From Haematococcus lacustris (Eukaryota > Chlorophyta > Chlorophyceae > Chlamydomonadales > Haematococcaceae), in the NCBI GenBank assembly GCA_030144725.1, contig JASKMD010000030.1, positions 2,018,525 through 2,082,524 on the forward strand: a stretch of DNA of 64,000 nucleotides, written 5' to 3'. The position numbers were made by a program, and so were the translations under genes. The notes below the pieces were generated by a model that had not been told where the DNA came from, searched no databases, and was given only the letters and a program-made list of their open reading frames with translations. Of the stretch, positions 34,101-43,939 are shown in pieces (within the stretch, counting starts at the first letter, position 1; the number at the start of each line of letters is the position of its first letter).

Positions 34101-34437
34101 GTCTTCTTGCAGCCGCGCAGCACTGCGCCCTCGGGGACCTTGATGACCTGCAGCCAATCAAAGTTGCCATTTTGACAGGCCAAGACACAAGGCGGGGTCA
34201 ACACAAACAGTGCGGGGACACATAAGGCGGGGACACACGGACCTGACGCCTGCTCGTTGCCCAGCCATCCCGTCGCTCCTGGCGTTGCTTGCCTTGGGCG
34301 GAACGAGACGCTGCAGTGGAACCAACAGGAGCGACGGGTTATCACACAGCGCGTAGCCCACAGTAGCCCACAGTCGGCTAGGGTCACGCACCTTTCTGTT
34401 TCTTTCCCGGGTCCTTCTTGTGCTTCTTCTTAGCCAT
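31176..34437 (-). CDS. Fanzor-type RNA-guided nuclease, most complete copy (five exons)
   Basis: Minus-strand exons 34437-34392, 34310-34243, 34147-33409, 33286-32121 and 31964-31176 splice in frame to about 935 codons. It starts MAKKKHKKDPGKKQK, a nuclear-localisation-like tail. Exon 3 carries an acidic Ser/Asp/Glu linker. RuvC-I is IGVGIDPGVTQAV, the RuvC-II/zinc-finger region VLVDEHRTSRVSS, RuvC-III LDRDCNAALNMQRIG. Known family role: DNA cleavage guided by the element's own RNA. Only two of the usual zinc-finger cysteines are obvious. One in-frame TAG (32757-32759) lies in a linker; it disappears if a 75-nt GT...TAG intron (32757-32831) is spliced, giving ~910 residues. Intron 3 has a GC donor (AG/GCAAGT). 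I infer the copy could still be functional; its 3' tail is the candidate guide RNA. Confidence 0.8.
33287..33392. repeat. CAGGT/GGTCAGG microsatellite inside Fanzor intron 3
   Basis: TCAGG-type pentamers with ACAAGG, ATAAGG and CTAAGG variants run into the intron's 3' splice site (minus strand ...ACCTGCAG). The same kind of tract sits in the same intron of the copies at 56550-56642 and 52808-52915. Confidence 0.8.
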
Positions 34438-34548
34438 CACGCGATGCGCAGTGCGACGGGCGGTGGCCTTTTTAAGCAACTTGGGTTTCCCGTGAAAAAT
34501 ACACGGTTGTGTGAAAATAAGTGCTGGTCACTGGGCACCTCATCAAAA

Positions 34549-34616
34549 GGGGCCACCTCATCACTGGGCACCTCATCACTGGGCACCTCATCACTGGGCC
34601 TCATCACTGGGCACAG
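34549..34616. repeat. Minisatellite at the 5' end of the 31-34 kb Fanzor element
   Basis: Four near-copies of CACTGGGCACCTCAT. This replaces the leader (AGTCAGTGCATACCC...) found upstream in the copies at 2.2-3.6 kb and 55-58 kb, so the 5' ends of these elements differ while the 3' ends do not. Confidence 0.75.
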
Positions 34617-34630
34617 GTACTATAGCAGCC
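34617..34630. repeat. Flank repeat, target 2 (5' side of the 31-34 kb Fanzor)
   Basis: On the minus strand GGCTGCTATAGTAC. The same 14 bases directly follow the 3' end of the 55-58 kb copy (58771-58784). Confidence 0.7.
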
Positions 34631-34639
34631 TGCGGTGTG

Positions 34640-34870
34640 AGCTGAGCCAGCCTACCTTGCTTTCCTGAATCCTAGCAGCAGCCAGCCAGCCGGACGGGCA
34701 GGGCTACACATATAGCTAGGGCTAGAGGTCAAAGCTGGTGAGTGCTGCTGGGGCTGGCTCTGCTGCTGCTGCACCTGCGGCCCCCCACCTGCCCAGTTCC
34801 ATGTGGCGGGTTACGCAGCATAACCACCAGGCCTGCAGGCTGGAAGCCCCTAGCAGGGCAGCTGGACCCC
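34640..34870. repeat. Dispersed repeat with a Fanzor scrap, inverted relative to 59517-59575 and 60160-60345
   Basis: Around 34812-34860 the plus strand carries a short piece of the Fanzor segment (reverse complement of the GGCTTCCAGCCTGCAGG block at 59537). The neighbouring 34640-34800 matches 60160-60345 in inverted orientation at roughly 90 percent by eye. Confidence 0.65.
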
Positions 34871-34999
34871 GTGGAACTATTCATCCTAACAGGTACTATA
34901 CACGGTGTCGTCGCTTGAGGGCCCAGACAGGCAATTGATATCAAGACGCGCTTGCAGTCACGATCTGTGCGTTGGGGTTCCTCGGCCACACTCACATTA

Positions 35000-35190
35000 T
35001 GTAACGTGCCTTTGCACGGCCAGCGTAATCCTCTTAGTGCGGCTAAAGAGCTTTGGGCGATGTCTAAGCTCCCGGGAGTCGAACCCGGCCTTGACACCGG
35101 TCACCGCACTTTGGGAGTTACACTGGCGCATGGGGGCATTATATGGTTGTCCTTTAATGGCATATCAGCCAGGCACATTGCCACGTAACA
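35000..35190 (-). repeat. 3' LTR of gypsy 2 with a tRNA T-arm-like hairpin
   Basis: Minus strand contains CCGGGTTCGACTCCCGG, again a 5-bp stem and 7-nt loop, in an LTR otherwise unlike that of gypsy 1. Confidence 0.9.
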
Positions 35191-35348
35191 TTCCCCCCCA
35201 TCTGGTCCTCTCTGGACGCAGTTGTCCTCAACTGTAGGATTGTGCCTATAGGTGACTGCCCCGCCTCGGCAACCCACGATTGTGCCGAGACTCGCGCCTC
35301 AACGCTCAGTGTCAAGAATGCCATGTTTTTGCTTTTTTGCATTTCGTA

Positions 35349-38300
35349 CTATGGAACCGGCAGCGGTCCATGCTCATCAATGTACTGCTGCAGAGCCTCG
35401 TCGCAGTTCACCAGATTCTTTTGAGGCTCCCAGGTGTCATGCTCCTCAGAGTAGCCCACCCATCGAACCAGAAACTCCAGAGCTTGCTTCACATTCTTGC
35501 TTGGCTTGCGCCCTTTCCCATTTCCCCGGCTTCTCACTTTCACCAGCTTGTGTTGCAACAGCTTTTCCACCTCGTAAACTGGCTCGCCGTCAAGCCACTG
35601 TACAGGCGGAGGTGCTGCCATGTTTGGCGCTTGAGTGCCGAGGTAGGGTTTTACCAGGGAGACATGGAACACGTTGTGCATGCGGGTCCATCGATGAGGT
35701 AGCTGGATTTGCACTGCAACCAGCCCGATCATGCGTAGCACCACGAAGGGGCCGACATATCGGGGTTTTAGCTTGCGCACCCCCACCTCATCCTTTCGTT
35801 TTCTCATGTTGACAGTGCTCAGCATTACCAGTTGTTCTGGTTTGTACGTCACCTCACGACGCTTACCGTCTCCGTTGAGCCTCACGCCAGCACTGTCTGG
35901 CTTTGCGCACCTCTTTCTCCACATTCTCCGCAAACGCAGAAGCCTTAGGAACCTTGCGCGGTAGATCCAACGTCGCAGGAGTCAGCGGATGCTGGCCATA
36001 GTTCAGAAAGAACGGCGTTTGACGGATTGACTCGTGCCAGGAGTTGTTGATAGCAAACTCAACCCAAGGCAAGTGTTCTGCCCAGTCTGTGTGGGCATCG
36101 TTCACATAGTGTCGCAGCATCTCCTCAATGACTCTGTTTACTCGCTCAGTCTAGCCGTCAGACTCGGGATGATATGCACTGGACATGTAATGGGCCACTT
36201 TGCACAGGGCGCATACATGTTCCCAGAAGTTGCTGTTGAAGTGGGGGCCACGGTCTGTGATCACCGAGGCTGGCATGCCATGCAGGCGCACGACCTAATG
36301 GAAGAAGTGTGTAGCCATGTCGAAGGCACTGATGCTCTCCCTGGTGGGTACGAGATGCACCATTTTGCTGAGTCTGTCTACGAATACCAGGATACTATCA
36401 TATCCACGCTCACCACTCTTTGGCAGTTTTACAATGAAGTCCATACTCACACTTTCCCAGCGACGACCAGGTATAGACAGGGGCTGGAGCTTTCCGGCCT
36501 TGAGACGAGTGCTTGGCTTGTTGCGCTGGCAGGCATCGCATTGCCTGACATAGTCCTCTACATCCTTGCGCATGCCTGGCCAGGTGAAGCTGAGATCCAC
36601 AATATGCCATGTTTTGCTCATGCCCATGTGGCCGGCATAGTTTGCATCGTGGCACGCCTCAAGCACCTCTCTTTTGACCAAGGGGCTTTTAGGTATAACC
36701 ACCTTTCCGCCCGACATCCATAGCCCCGTCTCGCTCAACTCATAGGCCTGGGTGTATGCACGATCAGCAAAGCGATCATCGGTGCTGTACCCATTGATGA
36801 TGGCCTTAACAAGTGAGCTTCCTTGCGTCGTGCTATGGGTTTTGCCTGCAGGTGTGTGTGTGGCCGAGTCCAGCTGCTTCTCCCCCCCATCAGGCCACTT
36901 GTCACATGGGACCACGGAGGGAGGAGGTGGACCACCGCTGGCACAACGCACACGCTTTTGCTGGCGCTTTTGCTTGCGGGGGGCAGCTGGTTGGCTAGGT
37001 GGCACCGGTGGGGGCTGAAAAGGAGGCTGCACTTGTAAGCCAGCCTGTCGCCTTGTCATCACCATGGCATACACACCTGACACACAGAGCTGGGCACCCA
37101 TGGTGAGTAGGATGGGTTGGCCGTCATCATCGTCATCGTGATGTGTCAGACCAGGATTGCGACTCAAAGGATCTGCCACATTGCCCTTGCCTGGTTTGTA
37201 CTCAATGTGATGGTCAAGGCGTGCCAGGAATTCCATCCACCGGGCTTGCCGCCTTGAAAGATTGGTCTGAGTTTTCAGGTAGATCAGAGGGTTGTGGTCG
37301 GTCACAATAGTCACATGCACTGCTCCATCGAGGTAGCAGCGCCATTCTTGCATTGCTCTTATGATACCTAACAATTCTTGCTCCCCTGTGGTGTACTTGA
37401 CTTGAGCAGGTGTGAACTTGTGGCTCGTGTACGCAACCACTCTGCCGTTTTGCATCAAGACACCTCCCGTGCCCGCGAGTGAGGCATCAGACCACACCTC
37501 AAAAGGTTGTAACGGGTCAGGGAGAGCCAAGACAGGTGCTGAACACAGAGCTTGTTTAAGAGCGTTGAAAGCATTTACAGCAGGCTCACTGAGCTGTCTC
37601 CAGTTTGTACCAGCCGCCACCGCTTCACCAGTAAGGTGTGTTAGCGGTGCAGCAATGGTGCTGTAGCCTGCAATGAAACGCCGGAAGAAGTTTGCGAGGC
37701 CAAGGAACGCCTGCAATTCTTTAAGACACGTGGGCATAGGCCAGTCCTTAATGACTTGCACTTTGGCAGGATCTACGGCAATGCCATGCCTTCCCACGAT
37801 GTGACCCAAGAACTTCAGCTCAGGTTTGTTAAACTCACACTTACTAAGCTTAGCATACAGGTTGTTATCCTTCATGATTTGCAACACCTCTCGAAGATGC
37901 TGTACATGCTCCGCCGGCGAACGACTCATGACCAAGATGTCGTCAAGATACACGAGCACCGTGCCCGCCAGCAGCTGCTTCTCAAAGATACGGTTCATCA
38001 CACGTTGGAATGTGGCTGGGGCATTTGTCAGCCCAAAACACAACACCTTGTACTGAAACTGCCCTCCAGGTGTAACGAAAGCAGTTTTGGGCACGTCCTC
38101 AGGAGTGATGCGTATTTGGTGATAACCACTTTGGAGGTCTAGCGAGCTGAACACTGTCTTCCCTTGGACTCTGTCAAATAGGTCGTCAATTCTTGGCAGG
38201 GGGTACCTATCCCTCACAGTCAGTTTGTTTAGCGCGCGGAAATCAATGCACATCCTGAGAGTGCCATCACGCTTCTGCACAAACAAGACTGGGGCACCAT

Positions 38301-39234
38301 ACGGACTGCTGCTAGGCTCAATGAGCTTTTTTGCCAACAGCTCCGCTACCTGCTTCCTCATCTCATCCATTTCTTTCAGACTGTAGCGCCGAGCACGTTG
38401 GTAAGGAGGTGCATGTCCAGGTTCTAAGCGAATGGTGTGGCCCACCCCTCGGTCAGGCGGTAGCCCAGCTAGCATGTCCTGGAACACTGTTGGGAATTCC
38501 TCATGCACCATGCTGTCGATAACTGAGGCCGGCACAAGCCCAGGCCTTTCACACCCTTCTTGGCTGTTGACGACAACGGATGCAAGGCTGCCGTTGTACC
38601 AGCCTTCATCATCATTTGCAGCCGATGGTTGGACCAGGGCAAGCACGCTGCAACAGCCTTTTCTCAGGGCCCTTGCAGCTTGTTTTGCGCTCAACACTTT
38701 CACTGCTTCACCACTGTCCGCCACAGCGGCGAGAACAGCAGCGCCCGGCCTGAACTTGTGGTGCTGAAAGTGCAGCTTGTGCAACTTGTTGCCGACTTTG
38801 ATATGGCATATGTTTGAGCCAACGTCCAGCACAGCGCCATGTGACTTCTGCCAGTCAGCACCTAGTATTAGGTCAATACCTTCCAGCATCTTTGGTAAGA
38901 TTTTGGCTGCCACAGGCGTAACACTCCTCTCAATTGACACAGTTGCATGGACTTGCTGGGTGATGGGCATGGATGCATTGTTTGCAGCCACCACCGAGAT
39001 CCTTCGTTCCAAATGAGTTATGCTCATATGCTTGTTCTTGTAGCCTGGTTGATTTAACCACTTCTCTGACAAAATGGTGTACGTAGCTCCTGTGTCAATC
39101 ATAGCTACACATTCTCTTCCTCCTAGTCTGGCTGTGAAGACAAACGGAAGAGGCACTTGTTTTGTTATAGAAGAACAAACAACTCCTAGGATGCGTGGGG
39201 AATCCAGCTTACATGGTTCATTCACATACACCAT
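35349..39234 (-). pseudogene. Gypsy 2 pol: protease, RT, RNase H, integrase, chromodomain
   Basis: Minus strand. Protease MIDTGATYTILS; RT SSLDLQSGYHQIRI and VYLDDILVM; RNase H WSDASLAGTGGVL and TDHNPLIYL; integrase finger HDANYAGHMG and CDACQ; core VSMDFIVKLP and VITDRGPHFN; chromodomain FLVRWVGYSEEHDTWE, ending at 35349. Breaks: TAG at 36295-36297 (FFH*VVRLHG) and TAG at 36151-36153, which replaces the invariant Gln of the TDGQTERVNR motif (here SDG*TERVNR). A small frameshifting deletion near 35880 follows AQR. About 62 percent similar to gypsy 1 by eye, so a separate family. Confidence 0.9.
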
Positions 39235-39720
39235 GTTATCAACACGCTGGTCCCCGCCTGGTAGGTTGCACCCTACACCAGTCCAGGCAGATTCCTATTC
39301 CCATGCGCACTGGCATGCATGGGGTGCACAATGCTCACAGGCAAGTGGCTCATTTGGCTGGTGGAACATTGCCGGAGCAGCAAATGCTGGCTGCTGAGTG
39401 CCACCCTGCCGACCGCCTCCTTGGCCACCGTGGCCTCCTTGCCAACTGCCTTGGCCGCCACCCTGCTGGCCACCCTGGCCTCCTTGCCATCCCCCCTGGC
39501 TGCCACCACTTCCGGGGCCTCCCTGGCTGCCACCACTTCCTGGGCCTCCATGGCTGCCACGGCCCTGGCCTCCCCGTGCGCCTCCACGGCTATAGCCACC
39601 CCTGCCTTGCCTGTCACGCCCATACGGGGTGCGCTCACCCTGGTTTGATTGGTCATATCCACCCCACTGGTGGTCATCACCCCGACGGCCTCGCAGCGGG
39701 CCGCCACGGCCTCCACCGCC
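39235..39720 (-). CDS. Gly/Arg-rich nucleocapsid-like region between gag and pol of gypsy 2
   Basis: Minus strand, in the same frame as gag and pol. After the gag TAG it reads GGGGRGGPLRGRRGD and long GGQGG/GSQGG repeats, then CEHCAPHACQC, then a second TAG (39295-39297) and on into pol. RGG-rich stretches bind RNA, which fits a nucleocapsid; a canonical CCHC knuckle is not visible. It can be translated with gag only if TAG is read through or is a mutated CAG. Confidence 0.6.
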
Positions 39721-41190
39721 CTAAGGAACGAAACCCGGTGGCACAGGCTGCCACTGCCCACCATCACGCTTGAACTGGTGGCCCTCATCAGAGGTCATGA
39801 GCCCCTGCACACCACGCCCACGACCACGGGCAGGGAAACTAGAGTGACCTCTATCCACACCCTTGCGTTGGTCCTGGTGTGACAGAATGGCTACTGGTGC
39901 TCCTGACCTGCTGCCACCAGGCATGGTAGCCTCTTTGCCTATAGCATACGTGATGCACTCATTCAAGTCAGTCCATAGGAGTCCGGCAGAAGTGCGGGCA
40001 CACTGTGCGGCTATGGTAGCCTTCAAGCCCTTCACAAACAAGTCACATAGCTCCGCTGCGGGCAGAGCATCTGCACGCATGACCTCCAGCCTGAAATCTA
40101 CGGCATACTCGAGCACAGTCTGATCTGTGCGTTGCTTGACACTACCATGCACTAAACGCGTCATGGCAATGTGCTTTGCATCATGCATGTTGTAACCGAT
40201 GAGCTCCTTCAGGCTATCTACCACCTCTTGCTCTGTGAGCTGCTTGCCTAGGCTCAAAGCTTGGCTTACTTGGAGGTTCAGCACACGTCGTAGCTCATCT
40301 GAGACCATCAAGATGATCGTTGCCGCCGGGGCCTGATTGGAAGCACGAGCAAATTGCTGGCAGTCAGTCAAGAAGAGGTCTAAGTCCCTACCATCAAACA
40401 AGCACTTCAAGCCCCACTTCTTGATTGCTGGCAGAGTCACTTTGACGTTGCTCTGTGGCCCATGGGTCGGCAACACTGCAGATGCTATTCGAGACGTACT
40501 CACTGGGTCGGGAAACGACCTTGCTAGGGTCACCAAATGCGCTGCTGCGTTGGTGAACGCTGCCATGGTCGTCATCCGGTCCTGGCCCGGAGCTGCTGCC
40601 AACGCTGCTGCTGCTGCTGCTGCAATGCGCTCAGCCAACTCGCCCACATTTGCCTCACTGGCTGGCTGGCCTGCACTGTTCGGCCCAACATTTTGCTGCG
40701 ATTGAGCCACGCCTAGTGCCCCAACATTCGGGACAGCCAGTGCTAATTGCGACACCAATTGTTGAGAAGCAGGCACATGGGCCGTTGGCAGTGCCACAGA
40801 AACAGGGCTCATGGCCGCTGGGATCCCAGAACCAAACGAAAACCCAGCACCTAGCCCTAGCTCGCTTGCAGCGGCATTGTTGGAAACAGCCTCGGCTACT
40901 GGCCTATTGGGAGCAGCCAGAAACGTCGTTCTCAGTTGTGCAAATTGCTGCTGCAACTGCTGAGGATTCTGCTGGCTTGCAGCCGATTGATCGGTCTGGG
41001 TACGCATAGCAGTCTGTTCTGGATCTGGAAGCAAACGAGCACCCAGCAGGAAACAGAGCATGTTGCGAAACTCTTGCTTTGTATTGCAGATCAAGAGTTG
41101 GCTTTGTTGCTCACGAGTCAAACAGTCTAAGGCTGCGCTAATCTGTTGTGCCTCACTAGGTGAAAACAACAGGTGATCCATGCTAGGCAA
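39721..41190 (-). CDS. Gypsy 2 gag polyprotein (489 aa)
   Basis: Starts MPSMDHLLFSPSEAQQI about 260 bp inside the 5' LTR. An Ala/Gln-rich N-terminal half precedes a retrotransposon gag-like domain (KCLFDGRDLDLFLTDCQQF, LTEQEVVDSLKELIG, DQTVLEYAVDFRLEVM, LCDLFVKGLKATI). The role is capsid formation. It stops with TAG at 39721-39723, followed in frame by the RGG region. Confidence 0.8.
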   Translation of the reverse strand: MPSMDHLLFSPSEAQQISAALDCLTREQQSQLLICNTKQEFRNMLCFLLGARLLPDPEQTAMRTQTDQSAASQQNPQQLQQQFAQLRTTFLAAPNRPVAEAVSNNAAASELGLGAGFSFGSGIPAAMSPVSVALPTAHVPASQQLVSQLALAVPNVGALGVAQSQQNVGPNSAGQPASEANVGELAERIAAAAAAALAAAPGQDRMTTMAAFTNAAAHLVTLARSFPDPVSTSRIASAVLPTHGPQSNVKVTLPAIKKWGLKCLFDGRDLDLFLTDCQQFARASNQAPAATIILMVSDELRRVLNLQVSQALSLGKQLTEQEVVDSLKELIGYNMHDAKHIAMTRLVHGSVKQRTDQTVLEYAVDFRLEVMRADALPAAELCDLFVKGLKATIAAQCARTSAGLLWTDLNECITYAIGKEATMPGGSRSGAPVAILSHQDQRKGVDRGHSSFPARGRGRGVQGLMTSDEGHQFKRDGGQWQPVPPGFVP

Positions 41191-41453
41191 CAGCGGTGTA
41201 CTAATCTGGCAGCGCTAGATCACATACCCATTTTGAAAGTCGACTCGTACCACCCTCGGAGCTGCTCGCGATACTGCTGCAAGACAAACTCTTGGTCTTC
41301 GTTCCACGGATATTCAACTTTTCCCCGGCAGGTCTCCTGCCAACCTTTCCAAGCAGATAGTGAGAACAAGCGCGGTTGCTCTCTACAAGCGGTCTCGACT
41401 ACAACTCCCTCGAACAGACGCGCTTCTGCGCACTCAGCGTGGTCGGAAACCAA

Positions 41454-41644
41454 TGTAACGTGCCTTTGCACGGCCAGCGTAATCCTCTTAGTGCGGCTAA
41501 AGAGCTTTGGGCGATGTCTAAGCTCCCGGGAGTCGAACCCGGCCTTGACACCGGTCACCGCACTTTGGGAGTTACACTTGCGCATGGGGGCATTATATGG
41601 TTGTCCTTTAATGGCATATCAGCCAGGCACATTGCCACGTAACA
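41454..41644 (-). repeat. 5' LTR of gypsy 2
   Basis: 191 bp, matches 35000-35190 except about one base (ACACTTGCGC for ACACTGGCGC). Confidence 0.9.
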
Positions 41645-41649
41645 CATTA

Positions 41650-42358
41650 CTTGCATGATGCAACTGACTAAAATACACGGCTAGAAATCTTATACGGCCG
41701 GGACTCATGTCATTAGTCAAATGTGAGTCGCTCCCCATTCACAAGCTAGGGGGTGCCAAGGATGCCGCCAGGGAGTCCAGGCCCTGTCCCTGGCCGGGCA
41801 GGTTGAGTGGCTTGGTGCCTGCAACCTACAGCAAGCCAGCACCAGCTGCAGGCTGGCAGCTCTGCTTATGACTCCTGAGCCTGGCAATGAGCTGGATTGC
41901 ATATGACATTGGGCAAACAGCCTGGTGGACAACGTAGGTCGCACCCCATGTTGTTAACAGCATGCAGGCATGGAGCATGCATGTGCAGTGCCTCACCGGC
42001 TTGAGGTGAGGGTGTCGGGGTCCAGCCGGCTGCTTGGAGGTGACCCCTGCAGGACACGAGCACACTCCTCCCACTTGGCACCCCGCAACAGGGCAGGTGG
42101 CAGCTCTAGCAGCTTCACACTGGCTGGCTGCCAACGCATCCGCGCCAGTCACAGTGTTTGAGGTCGTCTAGGGTGACCGATCTGGCGTCACAACGCAAGG
42201 CAGCTTGCCAGCAGGTACATCATCCGGCTGCCAATGGCCAAGGCTGGGAATCTCTCAGACTGGCAGCAGTTTCTGAGGTCGTCTAGGGTGACTGGTCTGG
42301 CGTCACAGCGAAAGGCAGCTTGCTAACAGGTACAGGCTGCCAAGGGGCTGAGTAACAC
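41650..42358. other. No gene recognised; ~105-bp tandem duplication at 42160-42335
   Basis: The unit GAGGTCGTCTAGGGTGAC...GGCAGCTTGC..ACAGGTAC...GGCTGCCA occurs twice with some differences. The remainder has only short overlapping frames. Confidence 0.5.
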
Positions 42359-43129
42359 ATGTGGTGCCCCTGGCTGCACCAGAGCACTGGTGTATATTCA
42401 CACAACCGTGTATTTTTCACGCGTTCTGACGCAGCTGGCATTGGCACTGGGGGTGGGTGGGGTGCTGACGCGGTGTTGCGTGCTTGCTGCAAGGTGGTGT
42501 GCAAGCTCAAGGGCGCAGGCCAGCGGCGGGGCAGGGTGGTGCTTGTGGATGAGCACCGCACCACTCGGGTCAGCTCAACAGTGAATGGCCAGCAGCCCTG
42601 TGAGGAGGAGCGGGACAAACTCAGTGCCACAAGGCCTGCAGGCTGTAAGCCCCCAGCAGGGCAGGTGGACCCCCGCCTGGTGCGCCCAGCCTGGAGCCAG
42701 GAGCGTGGCCAGCCAGTGCGGGGCCTGATGTGGTGCCCTGTAGTGGCCCCCCGCAAACCCCCACAGGCCCCACGCAGCAGCCAGGCAGCCACACAGCCAG
42801 CAGCCTCAGAGCCAGGGCCCAGCACTCCCCCTCCAGCCAAGCGCAGCAAGCCGGCAGCTGAGCCCACCAAGGGCAAAGGCAAGGGCAAGGCTGCTAGAGC
42901 CAAGCCAGCACCACAGCCAGGCAGGTGGCTGGACAGGGACTGCAATGCAGCAGTGAACATGCAGCGCATTGGGGAGAGCAGGTGGCGTCCACTCGAGCTG
43001 TGCTACTGGCCAGACCAGGGAGCTCTGCCAGCCAAGGGCAAGGAGTACCCTGCCCTGGGGTACAAGCGGGTGCGAGACAAGCCTCCCAAGGCCCAGGAGC
43101 AGCAGCAGCAGCCCGCTGCGGCACAGTAA
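42359..43129 (+). pseudogene. Fanzor 5'-deleted copy: RuvC-II region to C-terminus
   Basis: From about 42389 the DNA matches the Fanzor 5' leader (ACACAACCGTGTATTTTTCAC) and then jumps to the C-terminal exon: GGWGADAVLRACCK, VDEHRTTRVSS, RGLMWCPVV, KGKGKGKAA, RuvC-III LDRDCNAAVNMQRIG, ending QPAAAQ at 43129. All N-terminal exons and RuvC-I are missing. The frame remains open for 256 codons, so a truncated protein is conceivable, but it cannot be a complete nuclease. Confidence 0.8.
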
Positions 43130-43358
43130 TGTGTGCCCCCTTTGTTGAGCTGTCATCAGCTTACATTTAGTGCATGTTTTGTCATGCCAACTCTACATCA
43201 TAGCCCTAACGGGTCAGGCAATAGTGTAGGTGGTAGGCTCAACACTCCACACAGCCACACTGTTTGAGTCGGATCTAGTTAGTGGCTGCTAGTGGCTGCT
43301 AGTGGCTGCTAGTAGGTACTTCTGATCCGGCTCAAATGGTGGCCCTAGTGAGGGACAA
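43130..43358 (+). ncRNA. Candidate fRNA scaffold of the truncated Fanzor
   Basis: Same two predicted stems and same terminus (GGGACAA at 43352-43358). The following bases GAGGGCTGAACCCACACC are unique to this copy and would be its guide. Only GGGCTGA recurs upstream (about 42340), so its flank duplication is weak. Confidence 0.5.
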
Positions 43359-43939
43359 GAGGGCTGAACCCACACCTCAGACACGGATTTCAATCTCACT
43401 GCATGGCAGGTGCCTGGATTATGAATCCAACCCGCAGTGCCTGCCTCAGTGTTTGCATGTTGATCTGCCCATGTACCTGCCTGTCTACTAGCCTGCCTGC
43501 CCTCACCTGCGGGGACCCACTTTAGACCCTCTAGCCTGACCTCATCGCTGCAGCTTCCCTGCACCAGGGGCGTCCACACTTTCTTCCACTCCCTCACTCG
43601 TCCCTCAAAGCCTGCACATGCCCATAGCGGCTACTGCATGTTGCAGTGAATGTATGCACACAAGGGTGCGTGGAAGCACAGGCTCCAGTGCTCACCACCA
43701 GGAGGGAAGGTACCAGGTGCTGCTGCGCGGTTCCGGTTGGCCATGCACCCAGTGCCGCTGAGAAGAGGGAGGCAGATAACACCACCTGTGCAAAGTGCGG
43801 GAAGTCAAGACTGTTAACTGGCGGGCAACGAACAACCGAGTCCAATGCTCGAACTTTGCCAGCAGTGACAAGCAGTGGCGCAGGCACCCTGAAACATTAC
43901 ATCGACACATCCTAACGCAAAGGCCAGGTTTCAGCAACC
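43359..43939. other. Intergenic region upstream of ISY1
   Basis: No coding sequence, no clear TATA box. It must contain the ISY1 promoter if the gene is active. Confidence 0.4.

Larger units (their letters stand above)
35000..41644 (-). mobile_element. Ty3/gypsy (chromovirus-type) LTR retrotransposon 2
   Basis: 191-bp LTRs at 35000-35190 and 41454-41644 that differ at about one base, ends TGTAAC/TGTTAC, flanked by perfect CATTA duplications (34995-34999 and 41645-41649). Primer-binding-like TTGGTTTCCGACC directly inside the 5' LTR (41453-41441), G-rich purine tract at the 3' LTR. Minus-strand order: gag, RGG-rich region, protease, RT, RNase H, integrase, chromodomain. Gag and pol share one frame but four TAG codons and one small deletion interrupt it. 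Confidence 0.95.

Noticed and set aside
31176..34437. Bacterial IS605/IS607 TnpB contamination
   Set aside because: The genes have several introns with eukaryotic splice sites and lie among algal-type elements, so Fanzor is the better call.
39273..39788. Separate 171-codon ORF between gag and pol of gypsy 2
   Set aside because: A shadow frame of the Gly/Arg-rich region, which reads sensibly in the gag-pol frame.
35349..41190. A nuclear genetic code with TAG as glutamine
   Set aside because: Attractive for gypsy 2, but CAG-to-TAG mutation explains it, gypsy 1 has a TGA instead, and Fanzor relics end naturally at TAG (63624, 51940). Kept only as an alternative to test.
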